Shown: positions 1 through 8,738, counted from the first letter of the stretch. The stretch: DNA of 64,000 nucleotides from Marinobacter sp. Arc7-DN-1 (GCF_003441595.1 NZ_CP031848.1:1-64000); one strand, 5' to 3'. A program made the numbers and translations. The notes: a model not told the origin generated them from the letters alone.

Positions 1-417
1 GCCCGCTACGTGCGGGGCGGGCCGATGCGCCCGAGTCAGTTGTCAAGGTTCCGGACCGACCAGAACGATGTCCTGTTCCGCTACCATGCGCACCGGGACA
101 ACCCGGATGGCGGACGTAAACGGTGCCGGAAGGAACGCCTGAGTACGGGCGAATTTGCCGGGCGGTTACTGCAGCATGTGCCCCGCAAGGGGCTGAACAT
201 TGTGCGCAGTTATGGTCTGTATGCGGTTGCCTGCCGGGGCAAGCTGGACCAGGCCCGGGCGGACGTGGGGCAAGCGCCGGTTCGCCAACCGAAGCCGGTT
301 CGGTGGCAAGGTTATCTTGGCCGTTTTCCCGACAGTCAGAAGCAGACCCACTGCTCGGTCTGTGAGCGGCAACTGACACTGATGGCCCCCATTGCCCCTT
401 CGAGGGCTCCGCCATGA
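1..417 (+). CDS. IS91-family transposase, C-terminal part
   Basis: The reading frame is open at the window edge and encodes the last ~138 residues of the transposase seen complete at 4088-5248. It begins with ARY, the second tyrosine of the Y-x-x-x-Y motif, and so lacks the zinc finger and HUH motif, which must lie left of the window. It carries the C-terminal Cys-x-x-Cys pair (CSVC). As far as it extends the sequence matches the other two copies. Confidence 0.9.
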   Translation, partial: ARYVRGGPMRPSQLSRFRTDQNDVLFRYHAHRDNPDGGRKRCRKERLSTGEFAGRLLQHVPRKGLNIVRSYGLYAVACRGKLDQARADVGQAPVRQPKPVRWQGYLGRFPDSQKQTHCSVCERQLTLMAPIAPSRAPP

Positions 418-770
418 GCTGTCGGGACTCAGGGATAACAGGGAATCACACCATGACAGGCGCCGTCGGTGGGGCGCTTGTCTTGCCGGTTGCCCGGAGA
501 TCGCAGAAAATCGACGCCATTCTCCTTCGCCCGTTTCGACCGGATCAGGCCCACGCCCTTAAACTGACCCGGAATCACAGAGCCTTTCCGCTGTTCCGGA
601 GCCCCTTCCGGAAATCTGGCGTTTCAAATCCCCATAGGCTAGCCTGAGACCTCGAGTGCGGACCAGTCCAACAAGCCGATGAACCGATCCACAGGGGCCC
701 GGTCGCGTGCCTGCCTTAGTTCGGGTGTGCCTGAGAGTTGGCGGGAGGTGGACGGTTATCTATATCGTTA
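418..770. other. IS91 right end, no gene seen
   Basis: These 353 bases follow the transposase stop and are repeated at 5249-5601 and 10084-10436. A short open frame starting GTGAGCTG-like at the stop codon has no recognisable product. The stretch most likely holds the right terminus of the element. Confidence 0.6.
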
Positions 771-1011
771 AAGGCCTTACTCCGGTGTTCTTGGGTTTGG
801 TGTTTTGCCGCGGCTTGGGTGGTTGCCTGCAGGCAGAAAACAGCCCTCAGTCTGGCAACGGTTTTGGCGGCCAATCAGAAGTTTAGGTCGGGGGGCAATC
901 CGGCGCATTCCCTGGAGGAAATCCTCTCATACGGTGCTCTGGTTCCTGGCGGCATGAGTCAAGTTGGTACAAAGTATCCGGAGTGGGCATTCAGCATTGA
1001 GTGCCAATACA
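771..1011 (+). other. Cassette remnant beside the IS right end (copy 1)
   Basis: An open frame runs from the IS end towards the attC at 1012, but it has no start of its own outside the IS and runs into the attC without a stop. It reads as an internal or 3' piece of a cassette gene cut by the IS. A segment such as NPAHSLEEILSYGALVPGG looks protein-like, but I do not recognise a family. The same sequence is at 5602-5842. Confidence 0.35.
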
Positions 1012-1125
1012 AAACAACGGGTAACCGGCCCCTTAACCAGTCGGTCAACCGGACGCCAAAAGCCGTACCGGCTTTTGGTTCCCTCCGCTTGCTGCTCCGG
1101 CGCCGGTGTAGCCTCAGCGTTAGCA
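1012..1125 (+). repeat. attC site A (copy 1)
   Basis: The left arm around AAACAACGGGTAACCGG pairs with the right arm before the R' box GTTAGCA (1119-1125). The centre holds further inverted repeats. Compared with the copy at 5843-5949 this one has several extra bases, including one on each side of the inner stem. Confidence 0.65.
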
Positions 1126-1141
1126 CCAAAAAAGTTCAGAT

Positions 1142-1446
1142 ATGGCAAAGGTTAAGAAAAGCTCACTCGGCTCAAAGAGAGCAAAGAAAGCCGCGAAGGC
1201 AGAGCGCAAAGGAAGTACCAGTGGGTCTTTATGAACGGTAAGCAAGTCAGAATTCAAGCGGGCCACCAACCGCGTGGATGGTGTATGCCTGTAGATCAGT
1301 TCATCCAGGGGAGAATGCTGATCCCGATCTGGCTCCATCAGAACGAGTTGTGGGAGCTGGATGCCAGTTGAAGACGCACTTTTTGGGCCCAGAGCCGTCT
1401 ACCGAATTAGATGCAACAGAAGACGAAGACGGGATTACCATTTTGA
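1142..1446 (+). pseudogene. 98-aa basic cassette protein, frameshifted copy
   Basis: Same gene as the intact copy at 5965-6261. Here several one-base gains and losses (for example AAGAAAAGC for AAGAAAAAGC, and GGGATTACC for GGATTACC) break the frame repeatedly. Given that the other copy is intact, sequencing or assembly error is a likelier cause than real decay. Confidence 0.6.
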
Positions 1447-1475
1447 CTTTAGCCGCAGGTTGTTCAGTTGAGCAG

Positions 1476-1581
1476 TGCTAACCAGTCATTCCAGTTACGT
1501 TAACGGGCCTAACGGCCTCCACCGGACGGCCTTTTCTCCGCTTCGCTACGCAAAGGCCGCCGCTGAATATTGGCGTTAAAC
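1476..1581 (+). repeat. attC site B (copy 1)
   Basis: R'' box TGCTAAC (1476-1482) and R' box GTTAAAC (1575-1581) enclose about 106 bases of imperfect inverted repeat rich in GGCC/GGCGGC arms. It closes the cassette of the 98-aa protein. The closely similar site at 3911-4016 shares the central arm CACCGGACGGCCTTTTCTCC. Confidence 0.8.
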
Positions 1582-1703
1582 TTCTAAAGGCTGAGCGAGA
1601 CTATCAAGAATGTACAGAGCCAGAGAGAGATAAAGTAACGTCGAGCACGATAATTTCCCCAAAATCACTGAAGAAAATTCGAACTCCGGGTAGGGAATCA
1701 AGA

Positions 1704-2060
1704 ATGGAAGATAATGCAGATCCCGCGCAAAAGTTATTTAGTCGGCGACTTTGGCCCTACGTACAATATCTTGCATTGATATTCGTAGTACTGTTTAGTT
1801 TCATGGGGCCGCAATCCATCGTGGCATGGAAATTATCGTTTGTTGTTATGTTGCCCGCATATTTCCTAGCGAAGTACAAAACAGGTAAGATGCACTCAGA
1901 TTATAATTCGGGGACTTTGTCAGACGCGCAAAATTTTCTTTACCGATCCGTTTACATAGTCGGGCACATCTGGATTGCGTGGACATTCGCATTTTTCTTA
2001 TATTTTCCTTTCTACTTTTTTTTTGGGTATTCAGCAGACATAAGCGATATTTTTAATTAG
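1704..2060 (+). CDS. Small membrane protein of a gene cassette
   Basis: I do not recognise a family. The 118-residue product has a charged N-terminus, then about three hydrophobic segments (residues ~20-36, ~40-56 and ~88-110), the last very rich in Phe and Tyr, so it is probably an inner-membrane protein. The gene sits alone in a cassette between attC B and a split attC at 2099. The ATG at 1704 follows TAGGGAATCAAG. Base composition is clearly more AT-rich than the chromosomal part of the window, as is usual for integron cassettes. The second copy at 6517 has lost a G and is frameshifted. Confidence 0.7.
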   Translation: MEDNADPAQKLFSRRLWPYVQYLALIFVVLFSFMGPQSIVAWKLSFVVMLPAYFLAKYKTGKMHSDYNSGTLSDAQNFLYRSVYIVGHIWIAWTFAFFLYFPFYFFFGYSADISDIFN

Positions 2061-2098
2061 TTTTTACATAAATTGTTTGCGATTTATTTGTTTGACGA

Positions 2099-2151
2099 GT
2101 TTAACAAGTCACGGAAGGCGGACGCGTGAGACGCGCCGCTTCGTTCAGCGT
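2099..2151 (+). repeat. Left part of an attC split by a group IIC intron
   Basis: R'' box GTTTAAC (2099-2105) begins the site and CAGCGT ends it at 2151, where the intron starts. Joining this to the base after the intron gives GCGT-TAGGAC, a good R' box (GTTAGGA), so the uninterrupted attC would be about 59 bases. Confidence 0.75.
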
Positions 2152-2820
2152 GTGTGCCGGGCATGGCACTAGACTTGTCGGGTGAAAGTCCCGATACCAG
2201 GTATTCGCGGAGCCGAAGGTTAGCGAAAGAGCAAGGGCGTCATCGCGAGGTGGGGTCTGAAGGAAGCTCAACGCAAATTGGCGGGGCGACGAACAGAAAC
2301 TGGATATGAGGTGTGGCGTACTCGGGGCGAGCTGGCACGTGACAGCGAAGCCCTCCATCCGCAACTGGGGTGCGCTTTATAAATCCAGCGTCTACGCCAT
2401 GAAAGTCTGGTGTCTTACCCCGGGAGGTCTGTAGCGTGTTGAGGGATCAACTGAGGGGTGAGCAATTGCCCCTGATCGCGTTGCAGAAGTCAGCAGAGGG
2501 CATAGTACATAGTACTGCGGCCTACTCGGCACGGTGTTGCATCGTGAAGTGAATAGCGGCAGGAAGGCCTGAACGGTTAAGAGGAGGAAGCCTTGCCTTG
2601 GTACTGCGGTATTGCACCAGACCTGGTGAAGCGGCGGTGGGCTTGGCAAGTGATTGGAACCCGGTTGGCACACTACCGATTCGGCTGTTTTGAATGGACG
2701 TTCATGACGTTGGCTCACCATGGTAGTGAATCAAAACAATTAACCGAACCGCCGTGGTACGTGACCCGTATGCCCGGTGGTGTGGGAGGGAGGCGCCGTG
2801 AGGCGCCTCCCTATCCCGAT
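2152..2820 (+). mobile_element. ORF-less group IIC-attC intron (copy 1)
   Basis: The 5' end GTGTGCCGGGCATGGC and the early segment GGGTGAAAGTCCCG match the start of bacterial group IIC introns. The 3' part contains the domain V/VI-like stretch ACCGAACCGCCGTGG ... CCGTATGCCCGGTGG and ends CTATCCCGAT. The total is only ~670 bases and no reverse-transcriptase reading frame is left, so it could move only with a maturase made elsewhere. Remains of related maturases occur at 14.8, 19.9 and 21.6 kb. It lies between GT and T of an attC R' box. Small indels separate it from its twin at 6964-7640. Confidence 0.85.
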
Positions 2821-2838
2821 TAGGACCATGGGGGGAAT

Positions 2839-3087
2839 ATGAATCGCACGACCTATAAAGCATTTGAACTTCTGCCAATCCCTTATCAATTGGCAGACAC
2901 CAATGAGTGGGTGGTTCGCGTGTCGATTGTTCGTCATCATGACGCAAGGGCAGAGTCACTCGAAAAGACTGTCAGCGCCAGCAAAAAAGTCAAAAGCCTC
3001 GGAGAAGCAGAGAGACTTTCACTGGAGTTTGGAAAGGAAGTAGTTGACGGAAAATACCCCAATATTTCCTTGGATGACCTTTCGTAG
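2839..3087 (+). CDS. Unrecognised 82-aa cassette protein
   Basis: I do not recognise this small soluble protein. It is strongly charged, with an N-terminal part rich in aromatic and aliphatic residues (TYKAFELLPIPYQLA) and a lysine-rich central helix. It starts 18 bases after the end of the intron, behind GGGGGGAAT, which can serve as ribosome-binding site. The stop is followed by a GTTAGGC box at 3109 but no clear attC left arm. The second copy at 7660 carries several indels. Confidence 0.65.
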   Translation: MNRTTYKAFELLPIPYQLADTNEWVVRVSIVRHHDARAESLEKTVSASKKVKSLGEAERLSLEFGKEVVDGKYPNISLDDLS

Positions 3088-3132
3088 CTATAGTCGTTCT
3101 AGTTAGCGGTTAGGCAAGGATAGGAGAAAATT

Positions 3133-3528
3133 ATGAAGATTGAAAAACTGCTTCTAATCGTATTTTTCTTTTTTGGCATTTCGGCAGCGGCTTCAGGCGC
3201 ATGCCCTTATGATCAAAACTGCTTAAATAATCCTTATGGTGCTGGAAGTCCATATAAAGCTGATGGACTCAATAACCCCTATAGTCAATACGGCAGTCCG
3301 TATAGCAACAAATCTCATACCAACCCCTACGCAACAGATGCTCCTAAGCTTTACGATAGTCAAGGTAACTACCGCGGGCGGCTTAGCAATAACCCATACG
3401 ATCCAGATTCAACATCTAATCCTTATGGAAGGTATGGAAGCCCCTATTCCCCAGACAGCATCAATAACCCCTATGGGGCAGGGAATCCTTACTCAAATGA
3501 CCCAATTTACGTTGTGCCGTCGAGGTAA
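3133..3528 (+). CDS. Secreted NPY-repeat protein
   Basis: The 131-residue product begins with a typical signal peptide (KIEK, then a Leu/Ile/Val/Phe core to about residue 20, then AAASGA). The rest is low-complexity and very rich in Asn, Pro, Tyr, Ser and Gly. It has seven NPY motifs and several SPY motifs in loosely repeated phrases such as LNNPYGAGSPY and NNPYSQYGSPYS. There is one CPYDQNC pair of cysteines just after the signal. It is probably exported to the periplasm or surface; the function is unknown. RBS AGGAGAAAATT precedes the ATG. It sits in a cassette block between two other small genes. Its twin at 7959 is frameshifted. Confidence 0.75.
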   Translation: MKIEKLLLIVFFFFGISAAASGACPYDQNCLNNPYGAGSPYKADGLNNPYSQYGSPYSNKSHTNPYATDAPKLYDSQGNYRGRLSNNPYDPDSTSNPYGRYGSPYSPDSINNPYGAGNPYSNDPIYVVPSR

Positions 3529-3589
3529 TGCTCTCTACACCAGTAGCGCTTGTAGCGCCGCGCGCAACAAACCAACCGCTGCGCATCGC

Positions 3590-3596
3590 GTTAGGG
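3590..3596 (+). repeat. Isolated R'-like box GTTAGGG
   Basis: GCGTTAGGG lies between the NPY gene and the next ORF, where a cassette junction would be expected. The GC-rich sequence before it (3541-3589) has only weak inverted repeats and no convincing R'' box, so at best this is a degenerate attC. A similar lone GTTAGGC stands at 3109-3115. Confidence 0.3.
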
Positions 3597-3630
3597 CCAC
3601 TCAGAAGGAGCGCCCAAGGGAGAGAACTGA

Positions 3631-3879
3631 ATGATAGGGAATATTGTTGTTAATGCCATCTTGGTGGCGATTCTCTTCGCGGCATATAGCTGGACACCGT
3701 GGGCGAGTCTGGTCTTGGCAACATTGTCCGCACTCGCTTTTAGCCATATCTTTATTTTTGATCGGGCTTTTCTCGAGGAAATCGCCAAGCAGGGAATAGA
3801 TAGGCTGTCGTTGCTTATTGGTGCCGGGCTTTCATACGTTGGTGTCATTGTGTCCGTAGTAGCCCTGCTGGAAGCGTGA
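3631..3879 (+). CDS. Small hydrophobic membrane protein of a gene cassette
   Basis: The 82-residue product has about three hydrophobic stretches (residues 4-18, 24-42 and 58-80) separated by a short charged loop (DRAFLEEIAKQGIDR). It is probably an inner-membrane protein. I do not recognise a family. RBS AAGGGAGAGAACTGA precedes the ATG. The gene is followed by attC C. The second copy (8459-8709) has several indels. Confidence 0.65.
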   Translation: MIGNIVVNAILVAILFAAYSWTPWASLVLATLSALAFSHIFIFDRAFLEEIAKQGIDRLSLLIGAGLSYVGVIVSVVALLEA

Positions 3880-3910
3880 TGATAGATAGGGTCCTGCTAT
3901 CAAGGTTGCA

Positions 3911-4016
3911 GCCCTAACCATTCATTCCAGTTCGTTCCGGCCCTGAAGGGCCTCCACCGGACGGCCTTTTCTCCGCTTCGCTACGCAAAGGCCGCCGCTG
4001 AATATTGGCGTTGAAC
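3911..4016 (+). repeat. attC site C (copy 1)
   Basis: GCCCTAAC (3911-3918) and R' box GTTGAAC (4010-4016) enclose a long imperfect inverted repeat similar to attC B. The IS91-family element starts immediately after the GAAC of the R' box, so the recombination site itself served as the IS target. Confidence 0.8.
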
Positions 4017-5601
4017 TAGCCGCGCAAGCGCGGGGAGCGCGCCTGAGATCTTTGTTGATCATCGATTACTGAGTAGGGTTTTCAAGGATGAAGACGATAC
4101 TACAAGAGGTGATGGGCCGGGGGTATCCGGCCCTGGCGGAGAAGACGCCTCTGCCACCGCATGTTCATCGCGCGGCCAGGGCGATGGTGCTGTGCCGCAC
4201 GGCGGCACTGGGCGGTCACATACAGGGCTGCCCCGAGGGGCATGTCCAGCGGGTCTGGTACAACTCCTGCCGCCACCGCAGTTGCCCGCAATGCAACCGG
4301 ATTCAGCTTGAGCGTTGGCTGGAGGGCCAGAAGTCACGCCTGATTGATCACCCCCATCGCCATGTGATCTTTACCCTGCCGCACGAATTGCATCCGTACT
4401 GGCGCCGCAACACCGACCGGATGACTCGCTGGTTGTTCCAGTCCGTGCGAGAGACGCTGATGTGTTTTTTGAGCGATCCGGCGTACCTGGGGGCCCAACC
4501 TGGCATTCTGAGCGTTTTGCACACCTGGGGGCGGTCGCTCACGTTGCACCCCCATATTCATTGCGCCATTACCGAGGGTGGTCTGGACGATCAGGGGCTG
4601 TGGCGGTTGCCGGTCAGGAACTGTTTTCTGCCGATCCGGGCGGTCATGTTCAAGTATCGTGGGCACTTCCTGGCGCAGCTGAAATCCGCCGTGGATTGCG
4701 GGGAGTTGTCGCTACCGGACGGTGAGACACCGACGAGCAGCCACAACCTGTTTAACCGATTGGGACGTAAGCCCTGGAATGTGAACCTTCGAGAGCGTTA
4801 TGACAACGCGGAAGGCGTGGTGGAATACCTGGCCCGCTACGTGCGGGGCGGGCCGATGCGCCCGAGTCAGTTGTCAAGGTTCCGGACCGACCAGAACGAT
4901 GTCCTGTTCCGCTACCATGCGCACCGGGACAACCCGGATGGCGGACGTAAACGGTGCCGGAAGGAACGCCTGAGTACGGGCGAATTTGCCGGGCGGTTAC
5001 TGCAGCATGTGCCCCGCAAGGGGCTGAACATTGTGCGCAGTTATGGTCTGTATGCGGTTGCCTGCCGGGGCAAGCTGGACCAGGCCCGGGCGGACGTGGG
5101 GCAAGCGCCGGTTCGCCAACCGAAGCCGGTTCGGTGGCAAGGTTATCTTGGCCGTTTTCCCGACAGTCAGAAGCAGACCCACTGCTCGGTCTGTGAGCGG
5201 CAACTGACACTGATGGCCCCCATTGCCCCTTCGAGGGCTCCGCCATGAGCTGTCGGGACTCAGGGATAACAGGGAATCACACCATGACAGGCGCCGTCGG
5301 TGGGGCGCTTGTCTTGCCGGTTGCCCGGAGATCGCAGAAAATCGACGCCATTCTCCTTCGCCCGTTTCGACCGGATCAGGCCCACGCCCTTAAACTGACC
5401 CGGAATCACAGAGCCTTTCCGCTGTTCCGGAGCCCCTTCCGGAAATCTGGCGTTTCAAATCCCCATAGGCTAGCCTGAGACCTCGAGTGCGGACCAGTCC
5501 AACAAGCCGATGAACCGATCCACAGGGGCCCGGTCGCGTGCCTGCCTTAGTTCGGGTGTGCCTGAGAGTTGGCGGGAGGTGGACGGTTATCTATATCGTT
5601 A
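4017..5601 (+). mobile_element. IS91-family element, copy 2 (complete)
   Basis: The left end TAGCCGCGCAAGCGCGG forms a hairpin and directly follows GAAC, the tetranucleotide target known for IS91-type elements. No terminal inverted repeats or target duplication are seen, as expected for this rolling-circle family. The right end is placed where copies 2 and 3 diverge. The total length is about 1.59 kb with one transposase gene. Confidence 0.85.
4088..5248 (+). CDS. IS91-family (HUH, Y2) transposase
   Basis: The 386-residue rolling-circle transposase has an N-terminal zinc-binding region (Cys36, Cys48, Cys61, Cys66, Cys69), the HUH metal-binding motif at residues 154-158 (HPHIH) and two catalytic tyrosines at ~247 and ~251 in EYLARY. 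It is expected to nick single-stranded DNA at the IS end and transfer it to a GAAC-type target. The start ATG at 4088 gives a normal N-terminus. This is the undamaged copy; the third copy (8920) has a locally frameshifted start. Confidence 0.93.
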   Translation: MKTILQEVMGRGYPALAEKTPLPPHVHRAARAMVLCRTAALGGHIQGCPEGHVQRVWYNSCRHRSCPQCNRIQLERWLEGQKSRLIDHPHRHVIFTLPHELHPYWRRNTDRMTRWLFQSVRETLMCFLSDPAYLGAQPGILSVLHTWGRSLTLHPHIHCAITEGGLDDQGLWRLPVRNCFLPIRAVMFKYRGHFLAQLKSAVDCGELSLPDGETPTSSHNLFNRLGRKPWNVNLRERYDNAEGVVEYLARYVRGGPMRPSQLSRFRTDQNDVLFRYHAHRDNPDGGRKRCRKERLSTGEFAGRLLQHVPRKGLNIVRSYGLYAVACRGKLDQARADVGQAPVRQPKPVRWQGYLGRFPDSQKQTHCSVCERQLTLMAPIAPSRAPP

Positions 5602-5842
5602 AAGGCCTTACTCCGGTGTTCTTGGGTTTGGTGTTTTGCCGCGGCTTGGGTGGTTGCCTGCAGGCAGAAAACAGCCCTCAGTCTGGCAACGGTTTTGGCG
5701 GCCAATCAGAAGTTTAGGTCGGGGGGCAATCCGGCGCATTCCCTGGAGGAAATCCTCTCATACGGTGCTCTGGTTCCTGGCGGCATGAGTCAAGTTGGTA
5801 CAAAGTATCCGGAGTGGGCATTCAGCATTGAGTGCCAATACA
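5602..5842 (+). other. Cassette remnant beside the IS right end (copy 2)
   Basis: Same sequence as 771-1011. In this copy the frame runs on through attC A into the next cassette gene, which supports its being a gene fragment lacking its true stop. No family was recognised. Confidence 0.35.
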
Positions 5843-5949
5843 AAACAACGGGTAACCGGCCCTTAACCAGTCGGTCAACCGGACGCCAAAAGCGTACCGC
5901 TTTTGGTTCCCTCCGCTGCGCTCCGGCGCCGGTTACCTCAGCGTTAGCA
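5843..5949 (+). repeat. attC site A (copy 2)
   Basis: The arms AACGGGTAACCGGC and GCCGGTTACC pair, followed by the R' box GTTAGCA (5943-5949). The inner stem AAAAGC...GCTTTT is also intact. This version looks cleaner than the copy at 1012-1125. Confidence 0.7.
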
Positions 5950-5964
5950 CCAAAAAGTTCAGAT

Positions 5965-6261
5965 ATGGCAAAGGTTAAGAAAAAGCTCACTCCGGCTCAA
6001 AAGAGAGCAAAGAAAGCCGCGAAGGCAGAGCGGCAAAGGAAGTACCAGTGGGTCTTTATGAACGGTAAGCAAGTCAGAATCAAGCGGCCACCAACCGTGG
6101 ATGGTATGCCTGTAGATCAGTTCATCCAGGAGAATGCTGATCCGATCTGGCTCCATCAGAACGAGTTGTGGGAGCTGATGCCAGTTGAAGACGCACTTTT
6201 TGGCCCAGAGCCGTCTACCGAATTAGATGCAACAGAAGACGAAGACGGATTACCATTTTGA
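5965..6261 (+). CDS. Unrecognised 98-aa cassette protein, basic N-terminus
   Basis: This is the intact copy. Residues 1-30 are almost entirely Lys, Ala, Arg and Gln (MAKVKKKLTPAQKRAKKAAK), predicted helical and likely to bind nucleic acid. The middle (KYQWVFMNGKQVRIKRPP) looks beta-like, and the C-terminus is acidic (ELDATEDEDG). It could be a small nucleic-acid-binding protein, but this is only inference. The ATG at 5965 lies 16 bases after attC A and the gene ends before attC B, a standard one-gene cassette. Confidence 0.65.
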   Translation: MAKVKKKLTPAQKRAKKAAKAERQRKYQWVFMNGKQVRIKRPPTVDGMPVDQFIQENADPIWLHQNELWELMPVEDALFGPEPSTELDATEDEDGLPF

Positions 6262-6289
6262 CTTTAGCCGCAGGTGTTCAGTTGAGCAG

Positions 6290-6394
6290 TGCTAACCAGT
6301 CATTCCAGTACGTTACGGGCCTAACGGCCCTCCACCGGACGGCCTTTTCTCCGCTTCGCTACGCAAAGGCCGCCGCTGAATATTGGCGTTAAAC
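6290..6394 (+). repeat. attC site B (copy 2)
   Basis: TGCTAAC (6290-6296) to GTTAAAC (6388-6394), 105 bases. It differs from 1476-1581 by a few single bases. Confidence 0.8.
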
Positions 6395-6516
6395 TTCTAA
6401 AGGCTGAGCGAGACTATCAAGAATGTACAGAGCCAGAGAGAGATAAAGTAACGTCGAGCACGATAATTTCCCCAAAATCACTGAAGAAAATTCGAACTCC
6501 GGGTAGGGAATCAAGA

Positions 6517-6872
6517 ATGGAAGATAATGCAGATCCCGCGCAAAAGTTATTTAGTCGGCGACTTTGGCCCTACGTACAATATCTTGCATTGATATTCGTA
6601 GTACTGTTTAGTTTCATGGGCCGCAATCCATCGTGGCATGGAAATTATCGTTTGTTGTTATGTTGCCCGCATATTTCCTAGCGAAGTACAAAACAGGTAA
6701 GATGCACTCAGATTATAATTCGGGGACTTTGTCAGACGCGCAAAATTTTCTTTACCGATCCGTTTACATAGTCGGGCACATCTGGATTGCGTGGACATTC
6801 GCATTTTTCTTATATTTTCCTTTCTACTTTTTTTTTGGGTATTCAGCAGACATAAGCGATATTTTTAATTAG
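6517..6872 (+). pseudogene. Small membrane protein of a cassette, frameshifted copy
   Basis: Same gene as 1704-2060, but one G is missing in a run near 6619 (ATGGGCC for ATGGGGCC). The frame therefore breaks about one third of the way in. The rest is unchanged. Homopolymer error is a plausible cause. Confidence 0.6.
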
Positions 6873-6910
6873 TTTTTACATAAATTGTTTGCGATTTATT
6901 TGTTTGACGA

Positions 6911-6963
6911 GTTTAACAAGTCACGGAAGGCGGACGCGTGAGACGCGCCGCTTCGTTCAGCGT
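6911..6963 (+). repeat. Left part of a split attC (copy 2)
   Basis: GTTTAAC at 6911-6917 through CAGCGT at 6963. Identical in design to 2099-2151. Confidence 0.7.
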
Positions 6964-7640
6964 GTGTGCCGGGCATGGCACTAGACTTGTCGGGTGAAAG
7001 TCCCGATACCAGGTATTCGCGGAGCCGAAGGTTAGCGAAAGAGCAAGGGCGTCATCGCGAGGTGGGGTCTGAAGGAAGCTCAACGCAAATTGGCGGGGCG
7101 ACGAACAGAAACTGGATATGAAGGTTGGCGTACTCGCGGGCGAGCTGGCACGTGACAGCGAAGCCCTCCATCCGCAACTGGGGGTGCGCTTTATAAATCC
7201 AGCGTCTACGCCATGAAAGTCTGGTGTCTTACCCCGGCGAGGTCTGTAGCGTGTTGAGGGATCAACTGAGGGGTGAGCAATTGCCCCTGATCGCGTTGCA
7301 GGAAGTCAGCAGAGGGCATAGTTACATATACTGCGGCCTACTCGCACGGTGTTGGCATCGTGAAGTGAATAGCGGCAGGAAAGGCCTGAACGGTTAAGAG
7401 GAGGAAGCCTTGCCTTTGTACTGCGGTATTGCACCAGACCTGGGTGAAGCGGCGGTGGGCTTGGCAAGTGATTGGAACCCCGGGTTGGCACACTACCGAT
7501 TCGGCTGTTTGAATGGACGTTCATGACGTTTGGCTCACCATGGTAGTGAATCAAAACAATTAACCGAACCGCCGTGGTACGTGACCGTATGCCCGAGTGG
7601 TGTGGGAGGGAGGCGCCGTGAGGCGCCTCCCTATCCCGAT
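6964..7640 (+). mobile_element. ORF-less group IIC-attC intron (copy 2)
   Basis: Twin of 2152-2820, with the same ends (GTGTGCCGGG to CTATCCCGAT) and the same exon junction GCGT/TAGGAC. The copies agree well over the first part and then differ by many one-base indels. No maturase frame is present. Confidence 0.85.
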
Positions 7641-7659
7641 TAGGACCATGGGGGGAATA

Positions 7660-7912
7660 TTGAATCGCACGACCTATAAAGCATTTGAACTTCTGCCAAT
7701 CCCTTATCAATTGGCAGACACCAATGAGTGGGTGGTTCGCGTGTCGATTGTTCGTCATTCATGACGCAAGGGCAGAGTCACTCGAAAAGACTGTCAGCGC
7801 CAGGCAAAAAAGTCAAAAGCCTCGGAGAAGCAGAGAGACTTTCACTGGAGTTTGGAAAGGAAGTAGTTGACGGAAAAATACCCCAATATTGTCCTTGGAT
7901 GACCTTTCGTAG
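7660..7912 (+). pseudogene. 82-aa cassette protein, damaged copy
   Basis: Twin of 2839-3087. An extra T turns the ATG into ATTG. Further inserted bases, for example in GTCATTCATGAC and GGAAAAATACCCC, break the frame several times. Confidence 0.55.
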
Positions 7913-7958
7913 CTATAGTCGTTCTAGTTAGCGGTTAGGCAAGGATAGGAGAAAAATT

Positions 7959-8356
7959 ATGAAGATTGAAAAAACTGCTTCTAATCGTATTTTTTCCTTT
8001 TTTGCATTTCGGCAGCGGCTTCAGGGCGCATGCCCTTATGATCAAAACTGCTTAAATAATCCTTATGGTGCTGGAAGTCCATATAAAGCTGATGGACTCA
8101 ATAACCCCTATAGTCAATACGGCAGTCCGTATAGCAACAAATCTCATACCAACCCCTACGCAACAGATGCTCCTAAGCTTACGATAGTCAAGGTAACTAC
8201 CGCGGGCGGCTTAGCAATAACCCATACGATCCAGATTCAACATCTAATCCTTATGGAAGGTATGGAAGCCCCTATTCCCCAGACAGCATCAATAACCCCT
8301 ATGGGGCAGGGAATCCTTACTCAAATGACCCAATTTACGTTGTGCCGTCGAGGTAA
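7959..8356 (+). pseudogene. NPY-repeat protein, damaged copy
   Basis: Twin of 3133-3528. Extra bases in A and T runs destroy the signal-peptide coding part, and a lost T near 8179 shifts the second half. The repeat-coding DNA is otherwise the same. Confidence 0.55.
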
Positions 8357-8458
8357 TGCTCTCTACACCAGTAGCGCTTGTAGCGCCGCGCGCAACAAAC
8401 CAACCGCTGCGCATCGCGTTAGGGCCACTCAGAAGGAGCGCCCAAGGGAGAGAACTGA

Positions 8459-8709
8459 ATGATAGGGAAATATTGTTGTTAATGCCATCTTGGTGGCGAT
8501 TCTCTTCGCGGCATATAGCTGGACACCGTGGGCGAGTCTGGTCTGGCAACATTGTCCGCACTCGCTTTTAGCCATATCTTATTTTTTGATCGCGGCTTTT
8601 CTCGAGGAAATCGCCAAGCAGGGAATAGATAGGCTGTCGTTGCTTATTGGTGCGGGCTTTCATACGTTGGTGTCATTGTGTCCGTAGTAGCCCTGCTGGA
8701 AGCGTATGA
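8459..8709 (+). pseudogene. Small membrane protein, damaged copy
   Basis: Twin of 3631-3879. Indels at several places (GGGAAATATTG, CTGGTCTGGC, GGTGCGGGC) shift the frame back and forth. Confidence 0.55.
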
Positions 8710-8738
8710 TAGATAGGGTCCTGCTATCAAGGGTTGCA

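Larger units (their letters stand above)
1..770 (+). mobile_element. IS91-family element, copy 1 (left part outside window)
   Basis: This is the 3' part of the same element that is complete at 4017-5601. It holds the end of the transposase gene and about 350 bases of non-coding right end. The right boundary is set at 770 because copies 1 and 2 stop matching copy 3 directly after a shared ATCGTTA. Confidence 0.85.

Noticed and set aside
3109..3115. GTTAGGC as a full attC after the 82-aa gene
   Set aside because: No R'' box or inverted arms could be found to the left; at best a relic.
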